In this document: positions 42,101-51,463 of the stretch, piece after piece
Numbering within the stretch: the stretch's first letter is position 1
Layout: each line of letters opens with the position of its first letter
Assembly (NCBI GenBank): GCA_002869615.1
Contig: PKUH01000099.1
Span: 18,910 to 82,909 of the forward strand
Reading direction: 5' to 3'
DNA: 64,000 nucleotides
DNA from: Desulfuromonas sp.
Lineage (GTDB): Bacteria; Desulfobacterota; Desulfuromonadia; Desulfuromonadales; UBA2294
Made by a program: the position numbers and the translations under genes
The notes under the pieces: generated by a model
The model's input: the letters and a program-made list of their open reading frames with translations, nothing else
Told to the model about the DNA's origin: nothing
Database searches by the model: none

Positions 42101-45100
42101 CAGCCGTCTCCGTCTTGTCCCGATGCATCAGCGAGTAGACTGCCGGAATCAGGGCGAGAGTGATCAGGGTCGAGCCGGCCAGCCCGCCAACCACGGCCCG
42201 GGCCAGCGGCGCCTGGGCGTCAGCACCTTCGCCTAGGCCGATCGCCAGCGGCGTCAGGGCGAGAATGGTCGTCAGGGAGGTCATCAGGATCGGCCGGAGA
42301 CGCCGTCGACCGGCCTCCGAGATCGCATCACGCACCGACAGGCCGCCCCGCTCGAGCTGCCCCGCCTGGTCGACCAATAGGATGGCGTTGTTGACAACGA
42401 TTCCGCCGAGCATAATGCAGCCGATGAATGACTGCAGGTTGAGGGTGGTGCCGGTCAAAAGCAGGATAATGATAACGCCGACGGCGGCAACCGGGACCGA
42501 AGCCATGACAATAATCGGGTCACGCAATGATTCGTACTGGCAGGCCAGCACCATGTAAACCAGAAGCAATGCCAGGATCAGCGAGACCACCAACTCATCA
42601 AAGGCCTTCTGCTGTTCCTCGAAGTTGCCGGCGACGAGCAGATCGTAACCGACCGATCGTGGAATCTGGTCGAGAGCAGCCTGAACATCGGCCGCAACTG
42701 AGCCGAGGTCGCGATCGGCGATGTTAGCCTTGACGGTCACCAGGCGTTGCCGGTCCTTGCGGTCAATCAGGATCGGTCCGCGTCCCGACTGGTAACTGAC
42801 CAGGTTGCGCAGGGCGACCTGTTCGCCGGAGCGGGCGGTCAGAGTTAAATCGAGAATTTCCTCAATCGACCTTTTCTCCGCATTTTCGAGCTGCACGAAG
42901 ATCCGGTAGGAGTTGCCCTCCGCTCGAAATTCACCCGCTCTCGAGCCGCCGACAGCAGTTTCCAGAACCTGGGCGACATCGCGTACGCTCAAACCGAGAT
43001 CGGCAACCTTGTCGCGATCGACCTCAACCTCCTGTTGTGGAATTCCGGTCTGCTGGCTTTTCTCGATGTCGGTGATCCCGGGAATCCCCGTGATCGCAAT
43101 AACCGCCCGATTCGCCAGGTTGTCGAGCATATCGAGATCGAAGCCGCGGATCTCGATATTGATTCCTTCCTCTGTTCGCAGGATTCTCTCGAGCAGAAAT
43201 TGACCCTGCGGCGCCCGTGTCCGGATGGTCATGCCGGGAATCTGGCCCTCAAGCTGGCGGCGCAGCGCTTTGGCAATCTCAGTATTGGAGCGGTCCCGAT
43301 CGGTTGCCGGGACCAGTGAGATCCGGATCTGGGTTTTCGATACGTCACTCGGCCGCCAACCGCTCGAGCCGACACTGGTAACCGAGGCGACCGCTTCCGG
43401 AACTGCGGCGAAAACCATCTTTTCGAGCCGGCGGGCCTGTTCATCCAGCGTTTCAAGCCGGGTTCCGATCTCCATCTCTCCGGTAACCCGTACCTCACCT
43501 TCATCGCTCGGCGGCAGAAATTCGGTGCCGATCAGCGGCAGCAGTAAAAGCGTTGAGAAGAGTAATGAAAAAGCGATAACGACGGTTCGCAAACGATGAT
43601 TCAGAACGGCCTGCAGCAGCTTGCGATAGCTATTGTCGATCCAGTCGTAGAATCGGTCTGATTTTTCGACCAGGTTCTCGATCCAGGGCGGTCGGCGCTG
43701 GCGCATCTGCTCCGGTGATTCGAGAAGTTTCGAGGCGAGCATCGGTAGCAGGCTCAGGGAGACCATGAGCGAGCAGACCAGGGCAAAGATAATAACCAGA
43801 GCCAGTTCCTTGAACAGCAGGCCGGCAACGCCGCGCACAAAAATCAACGGCAGAAAAATAACCAGGGTCGTAATCGTACTGGCAACGATGGCGTTACCGA
43901 CCTCCCGGGCGCCTTCGATAGAAGCGATTTCCGGCGATTCGCTGTTTTCACTGCGCCGCCGGAAAATATTTTCCAGAACAACGACCGAACTGTCGACCAT
44001 CATGCCGACCCCGAGGGCGAGTCCGCCCAGGGTCATCAGGTTGAGAGTGAAGCCGCCGAAGTAGATCAGGGCAAAGGTGGCGATGACCGAGATCGGAATG
44101 GCGAGGGAGATGACGATGGTTGAACGGATATTTCTCAGGAAAAAGAGCAGCACGATGATCGAGAGGAACCCTCCGTAGAGGATCGAACGGGCGACATTGG
44201 CAATCGAAAGTTGGATGAAGTTCCCCTGGTTGATGACCGGGGTGATCTTGATCTGCGGGAAGGCGTGGTTGAAATTGTCGATTTCGGAAAGGATCGCCTT
44301 CGAAACTTCAACCGTGTTGGCTTCCTGTTGTTTGCGGATGGCGACCCGCAAGCCACGTTCGCCGTCCATACGGATGATGCGCCGCAGCTTTTCATAGGTG
44401 TCGCGAACCTTCGCAACCTGGCCCAGGGTGACCGACACCCCATCCTTCTGGTAGATCACCGTATCCCGGATCTGGTCAAGGTTGGCGAATTCGGCCGGGG
44501 CCCGCAGGGTGACTTCAAAGCGGCCCTGTTCGAGTTTGCCGGCCGGCAGGTCGAGGTTGGCATTGCGGATCGCCTGCAGCAACTGATCGAGCGGCAAGCC
44601 GAGAGCCTTGACCCGGTCGGGGTCGAGCTCTACCCGGATCTCGCGATTAAATCCGCCCCAGAGATCGACCTGGGCGACCCCGGGCAGGCGGCCGAACCGG
44701 TAGCGGACCTGGTCTTCGACCAGCTGGGTCAGTTCGACCGGATCAAGATTGCTGGATATGCCAAGCAGGACAACCGGGAAACTCGCAATGTCGAATTTAC
44801 TGACCCGGGGCCGGACGACATCGTCCGGCAGCTCATTGATTTCATCCTCGAGCTGCGCCTGCACGTCGAGGGCGGCGGTGTCGATGTCGGTTCCCCAGGC
44901 GAAACTGACCCGGACCGTGCTGTTCCCCTCGGAGGATTGCGAGGAGATATCCTCGACGCCCGGCACGGTGGCAATAATCTCTTCGACAATCTGGGTGACA
45001 AGCCGTTCCATGACTACCGGGCTGGCCCCTTCATACTGGGTGCGGATGGTCAGGGTCGGCAATTCGATATTCGGCAGCATGTCGATCTGCAGCCGGCTCA

Positions 45101-45185
45101 GCGAAAAGAGCCCGAGCAGGACGACTATAAGGGTCACCATGGTGGTGAAAACGGGACGTCCAACGCTGAACCTGGGAAGTTTCAT
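42093..45185 (-). CDS. RND efflux pump permease (HAE-1/AcrB type)
   Basis: 1030 residues with twelve membrane helices and two large periplasmic loops. [20 protein letters not shown] is the usual opening; the C-terminal repeat [14 protein letters not shown] is intact. In the fourth helix the motif is [13 protein letters not shown]: Asp then Ser, where AcrB has two aspartates (VDDAIV), so the proton relay differs in one residue, as in some HAE-type subgroups. It exports drugs or small hydrophobic compounds, driven by protons. Operon order is membrane fusion protein, permease, TolC-like. Confidence 0.93.
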   Translation of the reverse strand: MKLPRFSVGRPVFTTMVTLIVVLLGLFSLSRLQIDMLPNIELPTLTIRTQYEGASPVVMERLVTQIVEEIIATVPGVEDISSQSSEGNSTVRVSFAWGTDIDTAALDVQAQLEDEINELPDDVVRPRVSKFDIASFPVVLLGISSNLDPVELTQLVEDQVRYRFGRLPGVAQVDLWGGFNREIRVELDPDRVKALGLPLDQLLQAIRNANLDLPAGKLEQGRFEVTLRAPAEFANLDQIRDTVIYQKDGVSVTLGQVAKVRDTYEKLRRIIRMDGERGLRVAIRKQQEANTVEVSKAILSEIDNFNHAFPQIKITPVINQGNFIQLSIANVARSILYGGFLSIIVLLFFLRNIRSTIVISLAIPISVIATFALIYFGGFTLNLMTLGGLALGVGMMVDSSVVVLENIFRRRSENSESPEIASIEGAREVGNAIVASTITTLVIFLPLIFVRGVAGLLFKELALVIIFALVCSLMVSLSLLPMLASKLLESPEQMRQRRPPWIENLVEKSDRFYDWIDNSYRKLLQAVLNHRLRTVVIAFSLLFSTLLLLPLIGTEFLPPSDEGEVRVTGEMEIGTRLETLDEQARRLEKMVFAAVPEAVASVTSVGSSGWRPSDVSKTQIRISLVPATDRDRSNTEIAKALRRQLEGQIPGMTIRTRAPQGQFLLERILRTEEGINIEIRGFDLDMLDNLANRAVIAITGIPGITDIEKSQQTGIPQQEVEVDRDKVADLGLSVRDVAQVLETAVGGSRAGEFRAEGNSYRIFVQLENAEKRSIEEILDLTLTARSGEQVALRNLVSYQSGRGPILIDRKDRQRLVTVKANIADRDLGSVAADVQAALDQIPRSVGYDLLVAGNFEEQQKAFDELVVSLILALLLVYMVLACQYESLRDPIIVMASVPVAAVGVIIILLLTGTTLNLQSFIGCIMLGGIVVNNAILLVDQAGQLERGGLSVRDAISEAGRRRLRPILMTSLTTILALTPLAIGLGEGADAQAPLARAVVGGLAGSTLITLALIPAVYSLMHRDKTETADA

Positions 45186-45190
45186 CGGGT

Positions 45191-46390
45191 TTACTTTGCG
45201 TTCGATCCGGCCGCAGCCGTTTCGGTTGGAATGGTGATCGCCGAACCGTCATCGAGCATCTGTTGTCCGAGGGTGACAACCCGTCCGCTGAGGCTTTCGC
45301 CGATGATCTGGATCCGGTCGCCATCCTGAATGCCGACTTCGACGTTTTGCCAGCGGACCGAATTGCCGTCGGTTGCCACCAGAAAAATACCTGGCTGGTC
45401 GCCACGGCGAGTCAGGGCTTTTTCGGGGATGATCCTGGCATCCTCCCGGCGGTCGAGGATGATGGTCGCCCGGACAAACATGCCGGGCTTGAGCCGTTTG
45501 CCGGCGTTGTCAACGATCAGTTCGACCCGGGCCTGCCGGGTCGATTGCTTGAAAACCGGCGCTATGCGTTCGATCCGGGCGGTGAAATTCTCTGTTGGAA
45601 AGGCATCGGTCACAAGGGTTGCAATCTGTCCGGGGCGAAGCAGTGCATAGTCGCGTTCGGTGACAAAGACAACGGCGATGATCGGATCGATGTCAACAAT
45701 GCGCAGCAGGGGGGCATTTGCTGAAACGGTTTCTCCCTCATCTACGTAGCGCTCGGCGACGACACGTTCATGGTCGTCACCGCTCCAGCCAGCGTTGATT
45801 TTTGTGTAGCTCAAGCGGATGCGGGATGCTTCGAGCGCCGATTCGGCCCGTACGACCTGGGCTTTGGCAACTTCTACCGCCGAATCCTTGGCCAGCTTGT
45901 TGGCGTTGACCCCGTCGAGTTGCGACTCGGAAGCAACGCCCCGTTGGCGGAGGGTCTTGATCCGCTCGAGTTCGCGGGTGGCGATCTGAAGGGCGTTTTC
46001 CGCTTCGACCAGGTTGGCTCTGGCGACTTCAAGGTCGGCTTTGGCCTGGGCGACCGCCTGAACATACTCGGCGCTGTCAAGCTGTCCGACAACCTGCCCG
46101 CGTTGAACCGGATCGGAAATGTTGACCGTCAACTTTTCGATCCGCCCGCCGACCTTGGGGGCGATGACGAATTCGGACTGGGCTTCGAGGGTGCCGTTAA
46201 AGACCCGGCGCAGAACGATCGGACCCTGTTCGATCGTTGCGACCTCAACCGGCGCGATCCGCTCAGCGTTTCGTTGATTTGTCCGGCTATTCCGGCTTTG
46301 CGAAAAAACAGTTGTCAGGACAAAATATGCGGCGGCAACGACCAGGACCAGCAGGCCGATCAGGATGATCTTTTTTTGCGCGATTTTCAT
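45191..46390 (-). CDS. RND efflux membrane fusion (periplasmic adaptor) protein
   Basis: 399 residues: N-terminal membrane segment (about 9-28), lipoyl-like half-motifs around [25 protein letters not shown], a coiled-coil hairpin (about 105-185) and barrel domains. Ends in [16 protein letters not shown]. It joins the permease to the outer membrane channel. Five bases separate it from the permease gene. No regulator gene is adjacent, so the operon's control is not visible. Confidence 0.92.
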   Translation of the reverse strand: MKIAQKKIILIGLLVLVVAAAYFVLTTVFSQSRNSRTNQRNAERIAPVEVATIEQGPIVLRRVFNGTLEAQSEFVIAPKVGGRIEKLTVNISDPVQRGQVVGQLDSAEYVQAVAQAKADLEVARANLVEAENALQIATRELERIKTLRQRGVASESQLDGVNANKLAKDSAVEVAKAQVVRAESALEASRIRLSYTKINAGWSGDDHERVVAERYVDEGETVSANAPLLRIVDIDPIIAVVFVTERDYALLRPGQIATLVTDAFPTENFTARIERIAPVFKQSTRQARVELIVDNAGKRLKPGMFVRATIILDRREDARIIPEKALTRRGDQPGIFLVATDGNSVRWQNVEVGIQDGDRIQIIGESLSGRVVTLGQQMLDDGSAITIPTETAAAGSNAK

Positions 46391-46546
46391 GTCGTTCCCA
46401 TCTTTTCAGCCCCATTTTCGAGGGTTATTTATTGCTGAAAGATTAGCACTCCCGGTAAGATAAGGACACTATATATTGCAGCAGGATTCATCCGGACCTG
46501 ATGCTGACGGAAGGTCGGGGAAATGAAAATTTGTGAATTTTTTAGG

Positions 46547-47419
46547 CTACAATCCTTCTTGTTTGAGCTGCTTCAACAGATCCTTTTGTTTGTCGCTTAA
46601 CTCCTTCGGGATCTGTACATTTATCACTGCGAAAAGATCGCCCTTGTCCGGCACTCCGAACCCCTTGAGACGGATTTTGTCGCCGCTTTGCATTCCCGGT
46701 TTAAGCTTGACCCGCTTGGTTTCGGTTAGCGTCGGGACATCGATCGATGTCCCGAGGCAGGCATCGGTGAAGGGGATGAAAACGTTGACGAAAACGTCAT
46801 GACCTTCGCGCCTGAAGCGATTGTCCCTGAGTACCGAAATTTCGAGATAAAGGTCGCCCGGTGGTCCGCCGCTGCCGGAGACGCCCCCTTTTTCCGGAAT
46901 GCGAAGCTGCTGTCCGTTTTCGGTGCCGGCTGGAATTTTGACAGAAATCTGTTCTTCACCCCGTTCAGTTTTCAGATTGACCCGTCGTTCACCGCCGAGC
47001 ACTGCCTGGGAAAAGGGAATCTGTACCTTGAGGCTGTAGTCCGGCCCCCTGGACGGGAAGCCGGCCCGCCCGGTCGGAACGCCGCGACCGCCGCGACCGC
47101 CGAACATCTGGCCAAACAGGTCGGCGCCGATATTGAATTCCTGAAAGATGCTGCCGAAGTCGAAATCGCGGAAAATATCTTCCTGGCCGAATCTCTGATG
47201 GAAATTGGCGTCGCCATAGGAGTCATAGGCGACCTTCTTCTCCGGGTCGGAAAGCACTGCATAGGCTTCGGTGATTTCCTTGAAACGCTCCTCGGCTTTG
47301 CTGTCGCCCGGGTTTTTATCGGGATGGTACTTGAGCGCCAGCTTGCGGTATGCTTTTTTTATTTCGGCTTCGTTCGCATCCTTGCCAACGCCGAGGGCCT
47401 CATAATAGTCTTTTGCCAT
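46547..47419 (-). CDS. DnaJ-class co-chaperone (CbpA-like)
   Basis: 290 residues. J domain with HPD (about residues 33-35, YHPDKNPGD), a Gly/Phe-rich linker ([15 protein letters not shown]), then two C-terminal peptide-binding beta domains and no zinc-finger cysteines. This is the CbpA layout rather than DnaJ. It stimulates DnaK. It stands between the efflux operon and hemG with no dnaK nearby. Confidence 0.92.
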   Translation of the reverse strand: MAKDYYEALGVGKDANEAEIKKAYRKLALKYHPDKNPGDSKAEERFKEITEAYAVLSDPEKKVAYDSYGDANFHQRFGQEDIFRDFDFGSIFQEFNIGADLFGQMFGGRGGRGVPTGRAGFPSRGPDYSLKVQIPFSQAVLGGERRVNLKTERGEEQISVKIPAGTENGQQLRIPEKGGVSGSGGPPGDLYLEISVLRDNRFRREGHDVFVNVFIPFTDACLGTSIDVPTLTETKRVKLKPGMQSGDKIRLKGFGVPDKGDLFAVINVQIPKELSDKQKDLLKQLKQEGL

Positions 47420-47579
47420 GATAACTTGTCTCCATTGCAGATATGTGATTAATTCTAGGTGGATAGCGGGTTCACGTCAAGCTTGTAACGGCTAAAAATG
47501 GCGTAAATTCGATTGCTTGACCACTTTTGACATGTGGGCTAATATGCTTGGGAATTTCTGACAAGGAAACGAGGTGACG

Positions 47580-48992
47580 ATGGCCCGAATAGCGATTATC
47601 GGTGGCGGTATTTCCGGACTGGCAACGGCGTACGCGGTTGAGCAGTTGGCGGCTTCACGCGGGGTGACGCTGGAGACGATCCTGATTGAAAAAGAGGATC
47701 GAACCGGCGGCAAAATCTGGAGTATCCAGGAAGAAGGATATCTCTGTGAATGGGGCCCGAACGGGTTTCTCGACAACAAGCCGATGACCCTGGAGCTTTG
47801 TGACCGGCTCGGGATCCGGGATCAACTCGCCCGTTCCGATGATAATGCGCGCAAACGTTTTATTTATTCCGGGGCAGAATTGCATCGTCTGCCCGAGAAT
47901 GGCCCTTCTTTTTTCAAATCTAATCTTATGACCTGGCCTGGAAAATTCCGTATCGCCAAGGAACTTTTTGTCCCGAAACGGACCGAGGAGAGCGATGAAA
48001 CCCTGGCCGAATTCGGCCGCCGTCGACTCGGTCCCGAAGCGCTGGATAAACTGATTGCGCCGATGGTTTCCGGGATTTTCGCCGGCAATCCGGAAACGAT
48101 GAGCCTGAAGAGCTGTTTTCCGCGTATTTACCAGCTCGAGCAGGAGTATGGCGGGCTGCTGAGGGCGATGATGAAGCTGGCCAAACAGAAAAAAGCGGAG
48201 CGCAAAGCCGGAAAGCAGGTGGCATCGGCGGCCGGACCGGGCGGCACCCTGACCTCTTTTGTCAAAGGGATTCAAGAACTGACTGACAGCACGACGACCG
48301 CCATAAAGGGTGAGGTTAAAAGAGGCTCGGCTGCCGTCGCAATAAAGAAAGTCGATGGCGGCTATGAGATTGCTCTCGAGAGTGGAGCGAAGGTTGATGC
48401 CGATGTCGTTGTTACAGCTGTGCCGGCTTACCATCTGGCACAAATGATCGGCGAAATGAGTGTTGTTCTGTCCGATATCCTCAAGGCGATTCTCTATGCG
48501 CCGATGAACGTCGTCTGTTTCGGATATGAACGGGAGAAGATCGAGCACGACCTCAACGGTTTCGGATACCTTATCCCGAAAAAGGAGGGCTGCAGCATTC
48601 TCGGGACCCTCTGGGATTCGAGCATTTTCCCGAACCGGGCGCCGGAAGGTCATGTTCTGCTCCGTTCGATGATGGGCGGCGCCACCAACCCGGCGGCAAT
48701 CGATCTCAGTGACAATCATGTCCAGGAATATGTGCAGGCTGATCTGCGCGAAATTATGGGGATCGATGCGATGCCCGATTTTGTTAGGATCTTCCGCCAC
48801 CGCAATGCCATTCCGCAATACACGACCGGGCATGGTCAGCGTCTGCTGGCACTGGAAGAGGGGTTCCACAAGTTCCCCGGATTCTTTATTACCGGCAACG
48901 CCTTCTTCGGCATCGGGCTGAACGATTGCGTCCAGGCCTCGAACCGGACGGCGGAGAAGGTCGTCGGATTCCTCGAAAGACACGAGGAATAA
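47580..48992 (+). CDS. hemG: Protoporphyrinogen oxidase (HemY/PPO type)
   Basis: 470 residues from ATG 47580, which has GAGG five bases upstream; a GTG two codons earlier is also possible. The FAD dinucleotide motif is IIGGGISGLATAYAVE at 4-20, with the conserved ENDRTGGKIW-like motif as IEKEDRTGGKI. The C-terminal GNAFFGIGLNDCVQ motif matches PPO. It oxidises protoporphyrinogen IX to protoporphyrin IX. With hemE and hemH in this window, this indicates the protoporphyrin route of heme synthesis, although the coproporphyrinogen step gene is not seen here. Confidence 0.9.
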   Translation: MARIAIIGGGISGLATAYAVEQLAASRGVTLETILIEKEDRTGGKIWSIQEEGYLCEWGPNGFLDNKPMTLELCDRLGIRDQLARSDDNARKRFIYSGAELHRLPENGPSFFKSNLMTWPGKFRIAKELFVPKRTEESDETLAEFGRRRLGPEALDKLIAPMVSGIFAGNPETMSLKSCFPRIYQLEQEYGGLLRAMMKLAKQKKAERKAGKQVASAAGPGGTLTSFVKGIQELTDSTTTAIKGEVKRGSAAVAIKKVDGGYEIALESGAKVDADVVVTAVPAYHLAQMIGEMSVVLSDILKAILYAPMNVVCFGYEREKIEHDLNGFGYLIPKKEGCSILGTLWDSSIFPNRAPEGHVLLRSMMGGATNPAAIDLSDNHVQEYVQADLREIMGIDAMPDFVRIFRHRNAIPQYTTGHGQRLLALEEGFHKFPGFFITGNAFFGIGLNDCVQASNRTAEKVVGFLERHEE

Positions 48993-49019
48993 CGCGCCGG
49001 CCTTGACACGATCAAAATC

Positions 49020-49054
49020 AAAAAGAGACAGCCGACCGCGCTGTCTCTTTTTAT
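49020..49054 (+). terminator. Terminator of hemG
   Basis: AAAAAGAGACAGC-CGACCGC-GCTGTCTCTTTTT: 13-bp perfect stem and T tract, 28 bases after the hemG stop. Confidence 0.93.
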
Positions 49055-49076
49055 TTGTATCGTGGATAAATGTTTC

Positions 49077-49152
49077 CAGCCCCCAGCCCCCAGCCCCCAG
49101 CCCCCAGGCACAGGTCACAGGTCACAGGTCACAGGTCACAGGTCACAGGTCA
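49077..49152. repeat. Two adjacent 7-bp tandem arrays, CAGCCCC x4 and CAGGTCA x6
   Basis: Four CAGCCCC units (49077-49104), a CAGGCA link, then six CAGGTCA units (49111-49152). The array ends one base before the def stop codon. Both have the same 7-bp period as the AACTGCC array at 1396-1465. Confidence 0.95.
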
Positions 49153-49153
49153 C

Positions 49154-49654
49154 TCACCCTTTTCTTCTGAAAATATCGGTCTTCAAACTCGAGACCCTGT
49201 CCAGAAACAGAAAACCGTCGAGGTGGTCGAGTTCATGTTGAATGGCGATGGCTTCAAATCCTTTGGAGTTGATGACGCGCTCACGTCCGTCCCGGTCAAG
49301 GAATTGGACGACAATCGATTTGGCCCGGGTGACATTGCCGGTGTAGTCAGGGACACTCATGCATCCTTCACGCATTACCTTGCTCCCCTCCCTGCGGATG
49401 ATCTCCGGGTTGATCATGGTCAGCAACCCATGATTATTGTCTTTACCCATCTTGCTGGCTGAAACGTCGACTACGACGACCCGCCTGGTCACCCCGATCT
49501 GAGGAGCCGCAACCCCAACCGAGTGCCCGGCATCGATCATTGTGTCGATCAGGTCCTGAATCAGCCCGTCGGTTTCGGCATCGAGGCGCTCGACCGGGGT
49601 GCAGATCTCTTTCAGGACCGGGTCGGGATAGATTCTGATCTTGCGAACGGCCAT
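49154..49654 (-). CDS. def: Peptide deformylase
   Basis: 166 residues from ATG 49654, which lies four bases after the ACT protein's stop. The three metal/catalytic motifs are present: GVAAPQIG (motif I), EGCMS (motif II, the metal Cys) and QHELDHLDG (motif III, two metal histidines and the catalytic Glu). It removes the formyl group from nascent proteins. fmt is not nearby. The stop codon abuts a tandem repeat array. Confidence 0.96.
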   Translation of the reverse strand: MAVRKIRIYPDPVLKEICTPVERLDAETDGLIQDLIDTMIDAGHSVGVAAPQIGVTRRVVVVDVSASKMGKDNNHGLLTMINPEIIRREGSKVMREGCMSVPDYTGNVTRAKSIVVQFLDRDGRERVINSKGFEAIAIQHELDHLDGFLFLDRVSSLKTDIFRRKG

Positions 49655-49658
49655 TTGT

Positions 49659-50198
49659 CTACAATTCAACCGGGGTGATCGAGCGGACGGTGATGTCGAC
49701 CTGCAACTCTTCTTTCAGGTCGGTCATCATCGCCTCGATGTGGTCGGAGCTCATACCATCCGGCAGGACCGCTTCCAGCATCATGACGTAGACCGGGCGG
49801 TCTTCGGTGCCGATCAATTTTGTATTGAGATCGGTAATGTTGACTTTGCGCTCGCCCAGTTCTTTTGAAACCCGAAAGACGATGCCCGGTTTATCGGAAC
49901 CGTAAACCGAAATCATGCAGATTTCGCCATCCATGTCCGGATGAATTTCACCCCCCGGTTTCAGTTTACGAAGATATACCGAAAGTTCTGAGTCCTCAAG
50001 CGGTGCGAATGCCTCAGCAAAGCTCTGCTGGTCGGTAAATTCGGGATGCGCCAGAATCAGGATCATTGCAAACTGGCCGCCGAGGATCGAGCAGCTCGAA
50101 TCGGCAATGTTGCATCCGAGGTTATACAGAATCTCGGTAACCTCGGAAACGATCCCCGGTCGGTCGCGGCCGATAATGGTCAGGGCAAAATGTTGCAT
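49659..50198 (-). CDS. Tandem ACT domain protein (GcvR-like)
   Basis: 179 residues, two ACT domains: FALTIIGRDRPGIVSEVTEILYN (about 3-25) and ICMISVYGSDKPGIVFRVSKEL (about 92-113). The layout matches GcvR-type regulators of glycine cleavage, but it has no DNA-binding part. A paralogue with the same layout lies at 62699-63238 before metF. Downstream def follows closely. The ligand, probably an amino acid, is unknown. Confidence 0.85.
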   Translation of the reverse strand: MQHFALTIIGRDRPGIVSEVTEILYNLGCNIADSSCSILGGQFAMILILAHPEFTDQQSFAEAFAPLEDSELSVYLRKLKPGGEIHPDMDGEICMISVYGSDKPGIVFRVSKELGERKVNITDLNTKLIGTEDRPVYVMMLEAVLPDGMSSDHIEAMMTDLKEELQVDITVRSITPVEL

Positions 50199-50277
50199 CG
50201 ATCCCTCCTCGCTTCTTGGGGATAAGATAAGAACGGCTATTGATCCTGAATCATACCAACATTGACGTGAAATGACA

Positions 50278-50308
50278 AAAAAAAGACCCCGCTGATGCGA
50301 GGCCTTTT
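50278..50308 (-). terminator. Terminator of the triheme cytochrome gene
   Basis: On the minus strand GGCCTCGC-ATCA-GCGGGGTC with wobble pairs is followed by eight T residues. It lies 21 bases past the stop at 50329. Confidence 0.85.
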
Positions 50309-50328
50309 ATACTTACCTGTAAACCGAA

Positions 50329-50595
50329 TTACTTCTTGTGGCAGTCGTTACATTTGGTCGGGCCGCCCTGGTCCTTGTGACAGCTTTTGCAGGCATCGCC
50401 ATGGGCTGCTTTCTTGTCGATAGCGATCTTGGCCGGGGTCCCTTCGTGGCAGGCTTTGCAGCCGAGCTTTTCGCCATGCACCTTGTGGTTGAAAGCAACA
50501 TTGCCCTTCTTGTTTTCGTAGGTGACGGTGTCGGCAGCCCAGGCAGCGGTGACTGCAAAGGCAATGATCATTACAGCAATAATCAGTTTTTTCAT
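50329..50595 (-). CDS. Periplasmic triheme cytochrome c7 (PpcA-like)
   Basis: 88 residues with a signal peptide (MKKLIIAVMIIAFAVTAAWA). The mature 68 residues hold three CxxCH heme sites (CKACH, CKSCH, CNDCH) and a matching set of axial histidines (FNHKVHGEK, KKAAHGD). This is the PpcA family of Geobacter/Desulfuromonas c7 cytochromes, which shuttle electrons through the periplasm to outer membrane reductases. It stands alone with its own strong promoter and terminator, suggesting high expression. Confidence 0.93.
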   Translation of the reverse strand: MKKLIIAVMIIAFAVTAAWAADTVTYENKKGNVAFNHKVHGEKLGCKACHEGTPAKIAIDKKAAHGDACKSCHKDQGGPTKCNDCHKK

Positions 50596-50645
50596 CTCTT
50601 CTCTCTCCTTGTTGAATTTGTTTTAAGGATAATTAATCGATGCGA

Positions 50646-50674
50646 ATGATAAAAGCATCATTAAGGTTTGTCAA
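50646..50674 (-). promoter_or_regulatory. Strong sigma-70 promoter of the triheme cytochrome
   Basis: On the minus strand TTGACA, 17 bases and TATCAT. The -35 is a perfect consensus and the spacing optimal; it lies about 50 bases upstream of the start codon. Confidence 0.85.
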
Positions 50675-50870
50675 CCAAAAAGGGGTTTTGTTAGCTCCGA
50701 AAAAGAAAATTAGCCAGAGGCTGACTTGAATAACGATGTCAGAATGAAACGTCCCGGGGATTCTTCATGACTGTTGCTTGCAGTTTTTTTGCTCAACGGA
50801 TATATTCTAGGAGAGTTGCCGGTATTTTCGGTTGTTTTTAAAGTTGCATTATGATGAGGGAGTTGCAGAT

Positions 50871-51293
50871 ATGCAGATCAGGGCTTCTGAAACAATCGAT
50901 GAAGGGGATCTTGTCTGTCTGGCGACCGGTCCGGATGGTGCCACCGTGCTGCTCCGCTGGCGCTTCGGTTGTGAGGCGATCGGCATTGCCGGTCGACCCA
51001 TTGCCGAGGACGATATGGTCGAATATTCTCCCGATAAAAGCAGCGACGATGTTCTGGTCAAAGGCTCCGGCGGACCGGCACACAACAAAACTGTTGCCCT
51101 CAAGGTCGCTTGCGATCTGAAGATGCAAGACCTCGTATGTTTGAAGCTTCTATCTGATGGGAAAATCCTTCTCGATAAGTGGGTGTTAGGAGAAGAGGCT
51201 ATTGGTGTTGCTGCTCGTAATATCAAAGCCGATGAAATGGTTGAATACTGCGAGGACAAGAGCACCGGGGATATCCTGGTGAGGCCGCAATAA
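50871..51293 (+). CDS. Duplicated-domain protein of unknown function
   Basis: 140 residues from ATG 50871; the frame opens 13 codons earlier, but GGGAG supports this start. It consists of two copies of one module of about 55 residues: DLVCLATGPDGATVLLRW...GCEAIGIAGRPIAEDDMVEY...DDVLVKG and DLVCLKLLSDGKILLDKW...GEEAIGVAARNIKADEMVEY...GDILVRP. The GIA/VA turn and beta pattern recall small capsid-cement (DUF2190-like) or sensory beta-barrels, but no family is certain. It precedes the large signalling cluster. Confidence 0.7.
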   Translation: MQIRASETIDEGDLVCLATGPDGATVLLRWRFGCEAIGIAGRPIAEDDMVEYSPDKSSDDVLVKGSGGPAHNKTVALKVACDLKMQDLVCLKLLSDGKILLDKWVLGEEAIGVAARNIKADEMVEYCEDKSTGDILVRPQ

Positions 51294-51463
51294 ATCTTTT
51301 CTTCCTTTTCCTTGTGCCTGTTGCGAGCTTAACAGTCCCGGCTTTGTCTCGAAGCATCGGTGGTTTCGTCAGTCCCAATAAAACGTCAGATTCTTCTCAT
51401 GTAAAACAAGCCATGGGATTTTTTCTCAGAGATTGACCGGTCATCGCTCGGAGACTTGCTGGT

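Noticed and set aside
44211..45329. 372-codon plus-strand frame opposite the RND permease
   Set aside because: Antisense to a well-conserved gene; no domain or start signal.
47655..49118. 487-codon minus-strand frame opposite hemG
   Set aside because: Antisense to a conserved flavoprotein gene, without ribosome site; the length follows from high GC.
50690..50870. Possible sigma-54 promoter before the duplicated-domain gene
   Set aside because: No GG-N10-GC pair with flanking consensus was found.
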